A stretch of DNA of 64,000 nt, taken from CAZZDK01 sp964652235 (GTDB taxonomy: Bacteria; Pseudomonadota; Alphaproteobacteria; UBA9219). The position numbers were made by a program, and so were the translations under genes. The notes under the pieces were generated by a model. The model did no database searches and had not been told where the DNA came from. It saw only the letters and a program-made list of their open reading frames with translations. Positions 37,306 to 46,273 of the stretch are shown here, piece by piece. The DNA lies in assembly GCA_964652235.1 (NCBI GenBank), contig CAZZDK010000008.1, positions 15,335-79,334 of the forward strand, in the 5' to 3' direction. How positions within the stretch are numbered: the first letter of the stretch is position 1; each line of letters begins with the position of its first letter.

Positions 37306-40300
37306 ATGTTCGCTTCAAAGTTTGACCTTCACCAAACCGGTCTCCGGCGCATCGGCGGCGCGCCGGAAGGGCATGACGCGCGCGTTCTGGCCGAAATGGC
37401 CGGACGCGCAGGGCTGGTCGTCCACGTCGCGCTCGACGATTTCCGGGCCTCTTTTCTGGCCGACGCGCTGGAATTCTTCGCGCCGCAGGTGGAGGTTCTT
37501 CCTTTTCCAGCCTGGGACTGTCTGCCCTATGATCGCGTTTCGCCACACGCCGACCTGGCGGGCGAAAGGCTTGCGACGATCAGCCGACTGACGCAAGGGG
37601 TCAAAGGACCTTGCGTCTTGCTCACGACCGTGAACGCGTTGGGGCAGAGGGTTTTGCCGCCCGAAGCGCTTAGGGATTATAGCCTTTCGCTCGCCGTCGG
37701 CGATTCAATGCCGATCGAGCGGTTGACGAGATTTCTGTCAGGCAGCGGGTATCACAAGACAGGGACGGTGCGCGAAATCGGCGAGTACGCCGTCCGAGGC
37801 GGAATCGTGGATCTGTTTCCAGCCAGCGCTGACAAGCCGGTGCGGCTCGATTTTTTCGGCGACGAGATTGAGGCTCTTCGGTCTTTCGATCCCTTGACGC
37901 AAACAACGACCGGGAAGCTCGACGCGCTGCGTTTGCAACCCACGTCCGAAGTTCTTTTAGACGAGCAAAGCGTCGCGCGGTTTCGCACGGGGTATCGCGA
38001 GCTTTTCGGCGCGGTGACAGACAGCGATCCCCTTTATGAAGCCGTTTCGACGGGGCGGGCTTTTCCGGGCGTTGAGCATTGGCTTCCTCTTTTTTATCCG
38101 CGCCTTGTGGGGCTTTTGGATTATGCGCCCGGCGCGCCCGTCTTTTTCGATCACCAAGCCCAGGAGGCCTTATCGGCGCGATACAAACAAATCGTCGATT
38201 TTTACGGCGCGCGCCTTTCGCTTCTCGACGCGGCGCGGCGCAGCAGGAAAAAGGACGTCGCCGCCTATAAGCCCATGCCCGTCGAGAGTCTTTATTTCTC
38301 GCCTTCCGATATAGAAGCGGCGCTTGCGGATCGTGCGGCAGGCGTTTTTTCGCCGTTTCGGGAAGCGGAAGAAAAGGAAGATGCCGGGGCGCAGCGCGGA
38401 CGCGATTTTGCGGATGCGCGGATGGCGGAAGGCGAGGCCTTGTATGAATCCGTCAAAGCCTATGCCGCGCAGCACCAGGCGAAGGGGAGGCGCGTCGCTA
38501 TCGCCTGTGCCAGCGTCGGGTCTGCCGACAGGCTGGCGACGCTTCTGCGCGGCCACGGCGTTGACACATTGACGGGCGTTAAGAGCGCGGAAGGTTGGCG
38601 GGGTCTTGATCCCAAGCTGATCCCGCTTGTCATCCTCGGCCTTGAACACGGCTTCGTCGCGCCGGATCTGGTCCTCGTTTCGGAACAGGACCTGCTCGGT
38701 GAACGGTTGGTCCGCAAAAGCCGCAAGAAAAGCGCCGCCGCAAAGTTTGCTTTGGAACTCGGCAGCCTCAATCCGGGCGATTTCGTGGTTCATGCGGAAC
38801 ACGGCATTGGCCGCTATGAAGGGCTGGAGACGGTCCATGCCCTCGGTGCCGCGCACGATTGCGTTCGTCTTATCTACGAGGGCGGCGACAAGCTGTTCGT
38901 GCCGGTCGAGAATCTCGACGCTCTTTCGCGCTACGCCTCGGCGGAAGCGGGGGCGAGCCTCGACAGGCTCGGTGGAGCGGCCTGGCAGGCTCGCAAGGCG
39001 CGGGTCAAAAAGCGATTGCTCGACATGGCGGACGAGCTTCTCAAGATCGCGGCGGCGCGACAAGTGAGACAGGCGGAGGTCATCGCGGTTCAGGACGGCC
39101 CCTATCAGGAATTCGCCGCACGCTTTCCCTATCAGGAAACGGAAGATCAGGACCAGACCATCGAGGCTGTTTTCGCCGACCTGGCCAGCGGCAGGCCGAT
39201 GGATCGTCTGGTTTGCGGCGATGTCGGCTTCGGCAAGACGGAAGTGGCTTTGCGCGCGGCTTTCGCGACGGTTCAGGCGGGGATGCAAGTCGCGCTCGTT
39301 GTGCCGACGACGCTTCTCGCGCGGCAGCATACCAATCATTTTGTCGAGCGTTTCAAGGGCTTTCCCGTCCGTATCGCCCAGCTTTCCCGTATGGTTTCTC
39401 TGCGCGAGGCCCAGCAAACGAAAAATCTTTTGAAGGAAGGCGCGATCGACATCGTCATCGGCACGCACGCGCTTTTGGGAAAGGAAATCTCTTTCGCCCG
39501 GCTCGGCCTTTTGATCGTGGACGAAGAGCAGCATTTTGGCGTGAAGCAGAAAGAGCGCCTCAAAGAACTTCGCGCCGACGTTCACGTCCTGACAATGACC
39601 GCCACGCCGATTCCGCGCACTTTGCAATTGGCGTTGACCGGCGTGAGAGAGCTTTCGCTCATCGCGACTCCGCCGGTGGATCGTCTGTCGGTGCGGACGT
39701 TCGTTCTGCCCTATGATCCGATGGTGATCCGCGAGGCCTTGATGCGCGAACATTACCGGGGAGGGCAGAGCTTTTACGTCTGTCCGCGCGTGCAGGATTT
39801 GGCGGGCGTGGCGGGCGATTTGCGCGAGCTTGTGCCGGAATTGAAAATCGTCACGGCGCACGGGCGCATGGGGGCGGGCGAGCTGGACGACATCATGACC
39901 GCTTTCGACGCCGGGAAGTTCGACGTTCTCTTGGCGACCAACATCGTCGAATCCGGCCTGGACGTACCCAACGCTAACACGATCGTTTTGCATCGGGCGG
40001 ATATGTTCGGCCTTTCGCAACTCTATCAGCTGCGCGGGCGCGTCGGGCGCGCCAAGCAGCGCGGCTACGCCTATTTCACTTATGCGCCCACGGCGGCGCT
40101 TTCGCAGACGGCGCAGCAGAGGCTCGAGGTCATCGCCACCCTCGACCAGCTGGGCGCCGGTTTTCAGTTGGCCAGCCACGACATGGATATACGCGGGGCG
40201 GGCAATCTGCTCGGCGAAGAGCAATCCGGCCATATTCGCGAAGTGGGGGTGGAGCTTTATCAGCAAATGCTTGAAGATGCCGTCGCCGCCGCGAAAAGCG

Positions 40301-40815
40301 GTCCTTCCGATGAAAAGAGCGGCTTGGCCGAAGAGCGTTGGACGCCGCAGATCGCTATCGGCCTTTCGGTTCTTATTCCCGAATCTTATGTGCCCGACCT
40401 GAACGCGCGGCTCGGTCTTTATCGGCGCTTGGCGGATGTTGACGAGAGCGAGCCGATCGAGGCCATCGCCGCCGAGATGGTGGATCGTTTCGGACCGCTG
40501 CCGCAGGAAGTCGAGAACCTGCTGCAGATCGTGGACGTTAAAAGGCTCTGCCGCAAGGCGGGCGTGGCCAGGCTGGATGCCGGGCCTCGCGGCGCCGTTA
40601 TCGGCTTTCACGAAGATACCTTCGCGCAGCCCGAACGGCTTATGAAATGGATCGTCGATCAAGCCGGAACTGCCAAGGTACGACCCGATCAGAAACTGGT
40701 TCTCATGCGGGCCTGGGACGATCCCGCGCAGCGTCTTGAAGGCGTTAAGAAGGCCCTTAGAGAAATGGCGGCGCTGGCAGAAGAGGGAAGACAGGTCCGG
40801 CAAAGTCGGTTATAG
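37306..40815 (+). CDS. mfd: Transcription-repair coupling factor
   Basis: 1169 residues. Removes stalled RNA polymerase and recruits UvrA. An N-terminal UvrB-like region (to ~350), an RNA-polymerase-interacting domain around 490-570 (PGDFVVHAEHGIGRYEGLE), and a RecG-like translocase with GDVGFGKTEVALRAAF, VDEEQHFGVKQKE, MTATPIPRTLQLAL, NIVESGLDVPNANT and QLRGRVGRAKQRGYAYF. The TRCF C-terminal domain is present. Normal length. Confidence 0.97.
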   Translation: MFASKFDLHQTGLRRIGGAPEGHDARVLAEMAGRAGLVVHVALDDFRASFLADALEFFAPQVEVLPFPAWDCLPYDRVSPHADLAGERLATISRLTQGVKGPCVLLTTVNALGQRVLPPEALRDYSLSLAVGDSMPIERLTRFLSGSGYHKTGTVREIGEYAVRGGIVDLFPASADKPVRLDFFGDEIEALRSFDPLTQTTTGKLDALRLQPTSEVLLDEQSVARFRTGYRELFGAVTDSDPLYEAVSTGRAFPGVEHWLPLFYPRLVGLLDYAPGAPVFFDHQAQEALSARYKQIVDFYGARLSLLDAARRSRKKDVAAYKPMPVESLYFSPSDIEAALADRAAGVFSPFREAEEKEDAGAQRGRDFADARMAEGEALYESVKAYAAQHQAKGRRVAIACASVGSADRLATLLRGHGVDTLTGVKSAEGWRGLDPKLIPLVILGLEHGFVAPDLVLVSEQDLLGERLVRKSRKKSAAAKFALELGSLNPGDFVVHAEHGIGRYEGLETVHALGAAHDCVRLIYEGGDKLFVPVENLDALSRYASAEAGASLDRLGGAAWQARKARVKKRLLDMADELLKIAAARQVRQAEVIAVQDGPYQEFAARFPYQETEDQDQTIEAVFADLASGRPMDRLVCGDVGFGKTEVALRAAFATVQAGMQVALVVPTTLLARQHTNHFVERFKGFPVRIAQLSRMVSLREAQQTKNLLKEGAIDIVIGTHALLGKEISFARLGLLIVDEEQHFGVKQKERLKELRADVHVLTMTATPIPRTLQLALTGVRELSLIATPPVDRLSVRTFVLPYDPMVIREALMREHYRGGQSFYVCPRVQDLAGVAGDLRELVPELKIVTAHGRMGAGELDDIMTAFDAGKFDVLLATNIVESGLDVPNANTIVLHRADMFGLSQLYQLRGRVGRAKQRGYAYFTYAPTAALSQTAQQRLEVIATLDQLGAGFQLASHDMDIRGAGNLLGEEQSGHIREVGVELYQQMLEDAVAAAKSGPSDEKSGLAEERWTPQIAIGLSVLIPESYVPDLNARLGLYRRLADVDESEPIEAIAAEMVDRFGPLPQEVENLLQIVDVKRLCRKAGVARLDAGPRGAVIGFHEDTFAQPERLMKWIVDQAGTAKVRPDQKLVLMRAWDDPAQRLEGVKKALREMAALAEEGRQVRQSRL

Positions 40816-40850
40816 TTTCGGCTTCCCAACCGAATCAAAGGGATAAAGCG

Positions 40851-41204
40851 ATGACCGAAGATTATGTGGTCTCAAAAATACATGAAGCGCTTAAAGCCAC
40901 CGGCGACGACAAAAGAGACGCCCAGAAACTTTTGATTACATGGGCCGTCCGGGATCAGACGCTGCTTTTAGGACTGGCCAAACCGCATTTGAGGGCCCTG
41001 ATATCCGCGCGGATTGAAGAAGTGTGTAGGGCTGGAAGAAAGAAGAAAGGCGAGGGCGGTCCGGATCGCCTGGATGTTTCCATGATCGAACAGACGAAAG
41101 GCGAAAAGCGCCATGTCGTCAAGGTGCCGCCGCCGAAGACGTCCGAGCGTCAGGCCTCGGTGATGCACCATCTTGCCGCAGCCTTTAAGAGAAAGAAGGG
41201 CTGA
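40851..41204 (+). CDS. Small conserved-type hypothetical protein
   Basis: 117 residues, ATG preceded by AAGGGATAAAG. Soluble and helical: an N-terminal half (SKIHEALKATGDDKRDAQKL, LITWAVRDQTLLLGLAKPHL) and a basic C-terminal tail ending AAFKRKKG. The KRDAQKLLITWAVRDQ pattern recalls a small family of alphaproteobacterial proteins of unknown function. 35 bases after mfd and possibly co-transcribed. Confidence 0.65.
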   Translation: MTEDYVVSKIHEALKATGDDKRDAQKLLITWAVRDQTLLLGLAKPHLRALISARIEEVCRAGRKKKGEGGPDRLDVSMIEQTKGEKRHVVKVPPPKTSERQASVMHHLAAAFKRKKG

Positions 41205-41210
41205 GAGAAG

Positions 41211-42464
41211 CTATTTCTCCATCTTCGCGTCCGTCATATTCGCGTTCGTCAGGATCGCGTTCGTCAGGTCCGCGCCGATGAAATTGGCCGAAGTCAAGTC
41301 CGCGCCCGTGAAGTCCACGTCTTTGAGATTGGCGCCCGAAAAATCCGTGTAACGCAGGTTCGCGCCCGCGAAGGACGTCTTAAGCGAACGCTTGCCTTCG
41401 AAGTAAAGCGGTTCCAGATGCGCTTTGTGGAATTTCGCGCCCACCATCATGCATTTGGCGAAGTTCGTGCCGCGCAAGTCCGCGTTCATGAAGTTGCAAT
41501 GCCGGAAATCGCCGTTGCGGACGAAAGCGGCCTGCAGGTTGATTTGCGAGAGATCGCGTCCGTACCAGATGGAGCGTTCGGCGATCAGCATAGTCAGGTT
41601 CGCGCCGACAAGCGAGGGGCCGCCGCGCAGATCGTGGTCGGACAGGTCCAGTTTTTTCCCTTCCGCGCCCTGCGTTTTGAGCCAAAGCTGGTGCTGGGCG
41701 ATCAATTCCTCGAGCGTCAGGGGAAGCTTGTCGAGCGTGTGGCCGACGGCCTTATCCGTCAGGGCGCCTTCCATATCGACATTTTCGAGATTCGAAAAAT
41801 CCATCATCGTGCCCGCGAGGTTCGCGCCGCGCAGCGTGACGTTCTTAAGCTCGCATTGGCTGAGATCGGCGCCCGCGAGGTTCGCGCCTGTCAGGTTCGC
41901 GCCGCTCAGATTGCCGTGCGTGATGACGGATTTGCTGAGATTGGCGTCCTCGAAGTTCGAATTGATGGCGACGGCGCCCGAAAGCTTGACGGAGCCGAGG
42001 TTGGCGCCGCGCATATCCACGCCGCCCGTTCCTTCCTTCCAGACGGCGTTGTCGCTCGTGAAGGTCAGGCCTTTTTCCGGATCGAAAGTAGCGTAAGACC
42101 CTTCGCGAAGGTCGGCCTCCATCAGGTTCGCGTTCAACATGATCGCGCCGCGCAGACACGCGCCGCGCAAATCCGCCCGGATAAGATTGGCGTTCGAGAA
42201 ATTGGCCTTTCGCAGATCGCAGGCGTAGAAAACCGAATAGCTGAGGTTCGTTTTCTCGAAATTGGTTTCGACCATGACCGAACCGGTAAAATCGGCGTTC
42301 GACATATCCCGGCCCTTGAAGGATAGACCGGAAAGGTCGCAATGCTGCAACACGGCCCGCAGGCCGTTGGCCCGTCCGTTCTTGAACGCTTCGTGCCGGG
42401 CGATGATCTCGTCTAGCTCGGCTTGAGAGATAAGCGTTAGCTCTTCGTCTTTGTCTTTAGCCAT
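41211..42464 (-). CDS. Pentapeptide-repeat protein
   Basis: 417 residues from the ATG at 42464. After a short charged N-terminus (LTLISQAELDEIIARHEAF), most of the protein is A(D/N)LxX pentapeptide repeats in several blocks (DMSNADFTGSVMVETNFEKT, NLSGANLTGANLAGADLSQC, TDFSGANLKDVDFTGADLT), forming right-handed quadrilateral helices. A linker near residues 250-290 (TLEELIAQHQLWLKTQG) resembles the helical insert of similar proteins. Cytoplasmic; function not predictable. Confidence 0.9.
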   Translation of the reverse strand: MAKDKDEELTLISQAELDEIIARHEAFKNGRANGLRAVLQHCDLSGLSFKGRDMSNADFTGSVMVETNFEKTNLSYSVFYACDLRKANFSNANLIRADLRGACLRGAIMLNANLMEADLREGSYATFDPEKGLTFTSDNAVWKEGTGGVDMRGANLGSVKLSGAVAINSNFEDANLSKSVITHGNLSGANLTGANLAGADLSQCELKNVTLRGANLAGTMMDFSNLENVDMEGALTDKAVGHTLDKLPLTLEELIAQHQLWLKTQGAEGKKLDLSDHDLRGGPSLVGANLTMLIAERSIWYGRDLSQINLQAAFVRNGDFRHCNFMNADLRGTNFAKCMMVGAKFHKAHLEPLYFEGKRSLKTSFAGANLRYTDFSGANLKDVDFTGADLTSANFIGADLTNAILTNANMTDAKMEK

Positions 42465-42484
42465 TTCAGAAACGCAAAAACCTT

Positions 42485-42775
42485 CTACTTTTTCTCGCCT
42501 TTGGCAACGGGGCGAAGCATATCGCAAAGTGTTCCGCTGCATTGAACAAGCAGAGCCTCAACGCTTTGGGGGGAATCGCCGTCCGCGGTCTTAGGCATAT
42601 TGCATTCAACTCGGTAAACAGTTTGTGAATCAGGACCGACGATTTGGCTGATAACCTCTATCTTTTTAGGGGGGCAGTTGTTCAAACGGGCCACTTCCCG
42701 CGCATCCGCCGCTCCGGCAAGGGCTGCACGCGCGGATATGACGCAGAAGAAGAGGAGAACGAGCAGGATTCTCAT
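42485..42775 (-). CDS. Small secreted protein, unknown
   Basis: 96 residues from the ATG at 42775 (GTG at 42784 is an alternative). Signal peptide 1-20 (ILLVLLFFCVISARAALAGA). The mature part has four Cys (NNCPPKK, VECNMP, VQCSGTLCDM), suggesting disulfides in the periplasm. Twelve bases downstream of ppiD on the same strand, so perhaps in its operon. Confidence 0.65.
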   Translation of the reverse strand: MRILLVLLFFCVISARAALAGAADAREVARLNNCPPKKIEVISQIVGPDSQTVYRVECNMPKTADGDSPQSVEALLVQCSGTLCDMLRPVAKGEKK

Positions 42776-42787
42776 AGCGTTCACGCG

Positions 42788-44662
42788 TTAATTTTTCATG
42801 CTCTCAAGAACGTCGTTACGGATCCGGACGGGGAAGTCCTTACGAAGAGCAAGGGCGTATTGCTCCAGAAAACCGGCCCGGAAGAGTTCATTCAGCTCAT
42901 CCACGATCTTAAGACGGGCCGGGCCGGGCCTTTTGGGATCGACGGGAACGATATCGACGAGTTTCATGACGTAGCTTCTCGTCTTTCCCGCCGCCACGAT
43001 GACGTCACCCTTTTTCATGGCGAAAACCTGGTCCAGAACGCCGGGGGGAAGTTCTTTGTCCGTTTCGCCGAGTTGGGAAATCGGTTTGGAAAGCCGAATG
43101 CTCACGCCCGGCTCGGCGGCGAAACGCGTGGCGGGTTCACCCTTCCTCATGCGTTCTGCGATGGCCTCGGCGGCCTTTGCGGCTTCAAGGGATTGCCGAG
43201 CCGTCGTCCATAGGGCTTTAACTTTGGGTTCTATCTCTTCGAAGGGGGGGAGGCGGCTCGGTTCGATTTTGTCGGTTCTGACAACGAAATAATTACCTTT
43301 CCCGTCTTCAAGAACCTGGCCCGCTTCGTTGACGCCCAAGGAGAACGCCGCCTCAAGGGCGCGGGTCGCTTCCGGGAAAGCTTCCATGGCCTTGCCGTCC
43401 GGCGTCTTTCCGGAGGAGTCAACGCTTGCCACGCGCATAAGGCGAAGCTTGAGCGAGTCCGCAATGTCCTCAAGCGCTTTCCCGGCGGCCAGGTCATCGT
43501 CGAGGCGATTGACTCCCTGCGTCAGAACGTCGCCGAGCCTTTCGTCCCGAAGGATGGCGCGAAGCTCCTCCTTAACGTTGTCGAAAGAGGGCTTGCCTCC
43601 CTCGATGATGTTCTTGACCCACACGACGTGCCAGCCGAGAGCCGTCTGGACAGGTTCGCTTGCTTCGCCTTTTTGAAGGCCGAAGACGGGGGCGTAAAGT
43701 TCGGGCAGGATGGTCTTTTCGTCCATTTTTCCAAGAGAAACCGGGGTCAAGCCCTTTGCGCGCGCCGCGTCGGCGAAGGAACTCGCGGTTTTAAGGGAAT
43801 CGTAAAAGGCTCTGGCCTTCGCTTCGTCCTGAAAAATAAGCTGCACGAGCTCGCGTTGTTCCGGGCGCGTAAAATCGGCGCCGCGCGTCTCGTAGGCCTT
43901 TCGAAGGTCGTCGTCCGAAACGGACACGTCCTTTGCCACGTCTTCGGCGAGCAGGCGCGCGACGGTGAATCCGCGATATTCCGGGGTCGTAAACTGCTCT
44001 TCGTTTTCCTCGTAGAATTGCTTCAATTCGTCGGCGGTCGGCGGCGGAAAATCCTTTTGGCTGTCGCTGCGCAAGGCGACGACTTCCAAAACGCGCTTGG
44101 CGCCGCGCGCCCGGTAGAGATTATCGACAAGAGTCTTAGGAGGCTGCGCGTTCGCGACAAAGGTCTGCAAAAGCAGCTTGCGCAACATATCCTTTTTCTT
44201 TTCCTGAATAAAAAACCGCTCGCTCAGGCCGCTTTTGCCGACGACCTGCCGCCAGAGCGCCTCGTTGAACCGGCCTGTCTCGTCGCGCATCTCCGGCATT
44301 CTGGCGATTTGCTGGAAGATAAAGGAATCGTTCAGTTTCAGGTCAAGCCGGTTTACTTCCTGGTCGAAAGAAGCTTCCTCCACCAGCATATTCAGGGTGC
44401 GGTCGAGAAGGCCCATCTGTTTGGCCTGGGCGGGTGTCAGGTCAGGGCCAAGAGTTTGGCGCGCTTCGGGAAGGGCGACTTGAAAGCGGAAGTCCAGGGC
44501 TTGAACCGGGATGCTGATCTCGCCGACGCGGGCTACCTCCCTTTGGCCGGGGTGCGTGCGGAAAATGTCGCCCACGCCCCAAATGGCGAAGCTGACCATC
44601 AAAAGGGCCATCAAGCCTTTGAAGATCCACGACTTGGATAAGGTGCGCAGCGACTGAAGCAT
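42788..44662 (-). CDS. ppiD: Peptidyl-prolyl isomerase PpiD (membrane chaperone)
   Basis: 624 residues. N-terminal inner-membrane anchor (about 15-32: GLMALLMVSFAIWGVGDIF), a SurA_N-like chaperone region (about 35-190) and a parvulin-type domain (about 235-370: FTRPEQRELVQLIFQDEAKA, AYETRG, LGWHVVWVKNI). It has the periplasmic folding-factor layout and length usual for alphaproteobacterial PpiD. Divergent from tpiA, with 100 bases between, an arrangement common in the class. Confidence 0.93.
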   Translation of the reverse strand: MLQSLRTLSKSWIFKGLMALLMVSFAIWGVGDIFRTHPGQREVARVGEISIPVQALDFRFQVALPEARQTLGPDLTPAQAKQMGLLDRTLNMLVEEASFDQEVNRLDLKLNDSFIFQQIARMPEMRDETGRFNEALWRQVVGKSGLSERFFIQEKKKDMLRKLLLQTFVANAQPPKTLVDNLYRARGAKRVLEVVALRSDSQKDFPPPTADELKQFYEENEEQFTTPEYRGFTVARLLAEDVAKDVSVSDDDLRKAYETRGADFTRPEQRELVQLIFQDEAKARAFYDSLKTASSFADAARAKGLTPVSLGKMDEKTILPELYAPVFGLQKGEASEPVQTALGWHVVWVKNIIEGGKPSFDNVKEELRAILRDERLGDVLTQGVNRLDDDLAAGKALEDIADSLKLRLMRVASVDSSGKTPDGKAMEAFPEATRALEAAFSLGVNEAGQVLEDGKGNYFVVRTDKIEPSRLPPFEEIEPKVKALWTTARQSLEAAKAAEAIAERMRKGEPATRFAAEPGVSIRLSKPISQLGETDKELPPGVLDQVFAMKKGDVIVAAGKTRSYVMKLVDIVPVDPKRPGPARLKIVDELNELFRAGFLEQYALALRKDFPVRIRNDVLESMKN

Positions 44663-44762
44663 ACGAAAGGTCTCCGGGAAGAGAATAGTGATTCCAGATT
44701 AATCGGGAGCGTGCTAAGAATCTTAGCCCACTCTTCTCACGGACATCAAGAAGGCATTTCCC

Positions 44763-45509
44763 ATGGCGAAAAGGCGCAAACTGATCGTTGGCAATTGGAA
44801 AATGAACGGACGGCTGACTTCGGGCCTGAATCTGGCCAGAGACGTCGCCGACAGGGCCGAAGCTTCCAAGCCCCTGGACTTCGATTTGGTCATTTGTCCG
44901 CCCGCGACCCTTATCTGGCCGATTGCCGAGGCCCTGATGGGATCGCCTGTTTTGCTGGGGGGACAGGATTGCCACTTCGCCAATCACGGCGCCTACACCG
45001 GGGACATAAGCGCCGGAATGCTGGCCGATCTGGGCTGCCGCTACGTTATTTTGGGGCATAGCGAACGCCGGACGGCATATGGCGAGACCAGCGAAAAAAT
45101 CGCCCAAAAGGTTGCCGCCGGACAATTGGCGGGGTTGACGACCATCGTCTGTGTCGGCGAGGCCATCGAGCATCGCGCCAGCGGCCAAGCCGAAGAGGTT
45201 ATCGTTGAGCAGCTTGCGAAATCGCTGCCGGAAAAAGTCCATCCTTCTCAGCTTGTTGTGGCCTATGAGCCCATCTGGGCCATCGGGTCCGGCGAAACGC
45301 CGAGCGTCGATGAAATCCGCGCAGTTCACAAAGCCATTCGCGCATCACTTGGTCCCATGGGCGGCGCGGTTCAGATTCTCTACGGCGGCTCGGTGACCCC
45401 GAACAATGCAGGCGAAATTCTGGCCGAGGCCGAGATCGACGGCGTTCTGGTCGGCTCCGCCAGCCTTAACAGCGACGGATTTTGGGGAATCGCTGAAAGG
45501 GCCAGATAG
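44763..45509 (+). CDS. tpiA: Triosephosphate isomerase
   Basis: 248 residues. Interconverts dihydroxyacetone phosphate and glyceraldehyde 3-phosphate. GNWKMNG with catalytic Lys, LGHSERR with catalytic His, VAYEPIWAIGSGETPS with catalytic Glu and mobile loop, and ILYGGSVTPNNAGEIL. Normal length. Confidence 0.97.
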   Translation: MAKRRKLIVGNWKMNGRLTSGLNLARDVADRAEASKPLDFDLVICPPATLIWPIAEALMGSPVLLGGQDCHFANHGAYTGDISAGMLADLGCRYVILGHSERRTAYGETSEKIAQKVAAGQLAGLTTIVCVGEAIEHRASGQAEEVIVEQLAKSLPEKVHPSQLVVAYEPIWAIGSGETPSVDEIRAVHKAIRASLGPMGGAVQILYGGSVTPNNAGEILAEAEIDGVLVGSASLNSDGFWGIAERAR

Positions 45510-45515
45510 TTTTGT

Positions 45516-46130
45516 CTAAGGACAAACGAGAGAAAAAAGCGCTTTTCGAATGACGTGGGCCGGGTTGTCGCCCGCGAAGCTGTGGCCGCCAGAGCAGGGG
45601 AAGAGAGCCCCTCTGTTCGCGGGAAGGGCGCGGACGAACCCGGCAAGGGTTTCGTAAGGAACAGCCCGATCCAGTTCCGCGCCGACGAAAGCCATCCGGG
45701 GCATGGACCGCCAAGCGGGAAGCGCGCCGAGCATTTCCGTTGCAGCCAGAACGAATTGCCTCATGCTTTCCTGTTCTTTGGGGGATAAAAGCTCATGGGG
45801 CACGCATCCGAGCGTTGAAGGAAGCAGGGGGCCAAGGCATAAAACGCCGACCAACTTTTGGGGGTTAACCTGCTGCGCCGCCGCCAGGGCGACATTCGCC
45901 CCGCCGCTGTGTCCGGCAAGGATGGCAGGAGAGGATATTTTCCCAAAGGCAGAGACGGCATTGCGGACCATTTCCTCAAAGGGAATGGCGGGAGCGAAAG
46001 GCTTTTCGCCTTCATGATAGCAGATCGCCGAAAAGGGGAGAGGGCGCGAAACGCGCTCAAGCTGTTCCCGCGCCATGTAAAAAAAAGGCTCTCTATAGCC
46101 TGGAATAAAAAGAACATGGCAATGATTCAT
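45516..46130 (-). CDS. Alpha/beta-hydrolase family protein
   Basis: 204 residues from the ATG at 46130. Short alpha/beta hydrolase: HVLFIPGYREPF (oxyanion region), AILAGHSGGANVALAA with nucleophilic Ser, FVGAELDRAVPYE with the likely catalytic Asp, and SGGHSFAGD with His. No lid domain or signal peptide. Substrate not predictable. Convergent with tpiA, the stops 6 bases apart. Confidence 0.8.
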   Translation of the reverse strand: MNHCHVLFIPGYREPFFYMAREQLERVSRPLPFSAICYHEGEKPFAPAIPFEEMVRNAVSAFGKISSPAILAGHSGGANVALAAAQQVNPQKLVGVLCLGPLLPSTLGCVPHELLSPKEQESMRQFVLAATEMLGALPAWRSMPRMAFVGAELDRAVPYETLAGFVRALPANRGALFPCSGGHSFAGDNPAHVIRKALFSLVCP

Positions 46131-46273
46131 CTGCAAAACCTAACCGCTTAAAATAAGGAAAACGCAGGGTATTATAAGCTTTTCCCCGGCCCTTTTTCCA
46201 CAGGGCTTTTCTTGTCAGAAAAACCCCGGTGTGTCATAAGGTTAGGCCTTTTCCAGCGACTCGCGGGGGTTCT

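Noticed and set aside
37247..37546. A small gene between recG and mfd
   Set aside because: Arg-rich shadow of the mfd 5' end; the real intergenic gap is only 68 bases.
38170..40803. An 877-residue open frame antisense to mfd
   Set aside because: It is the complement of a fully conserved mfd coding sequence; its composition (Arg/His-rich) is that of a GC-rich shadow frame.
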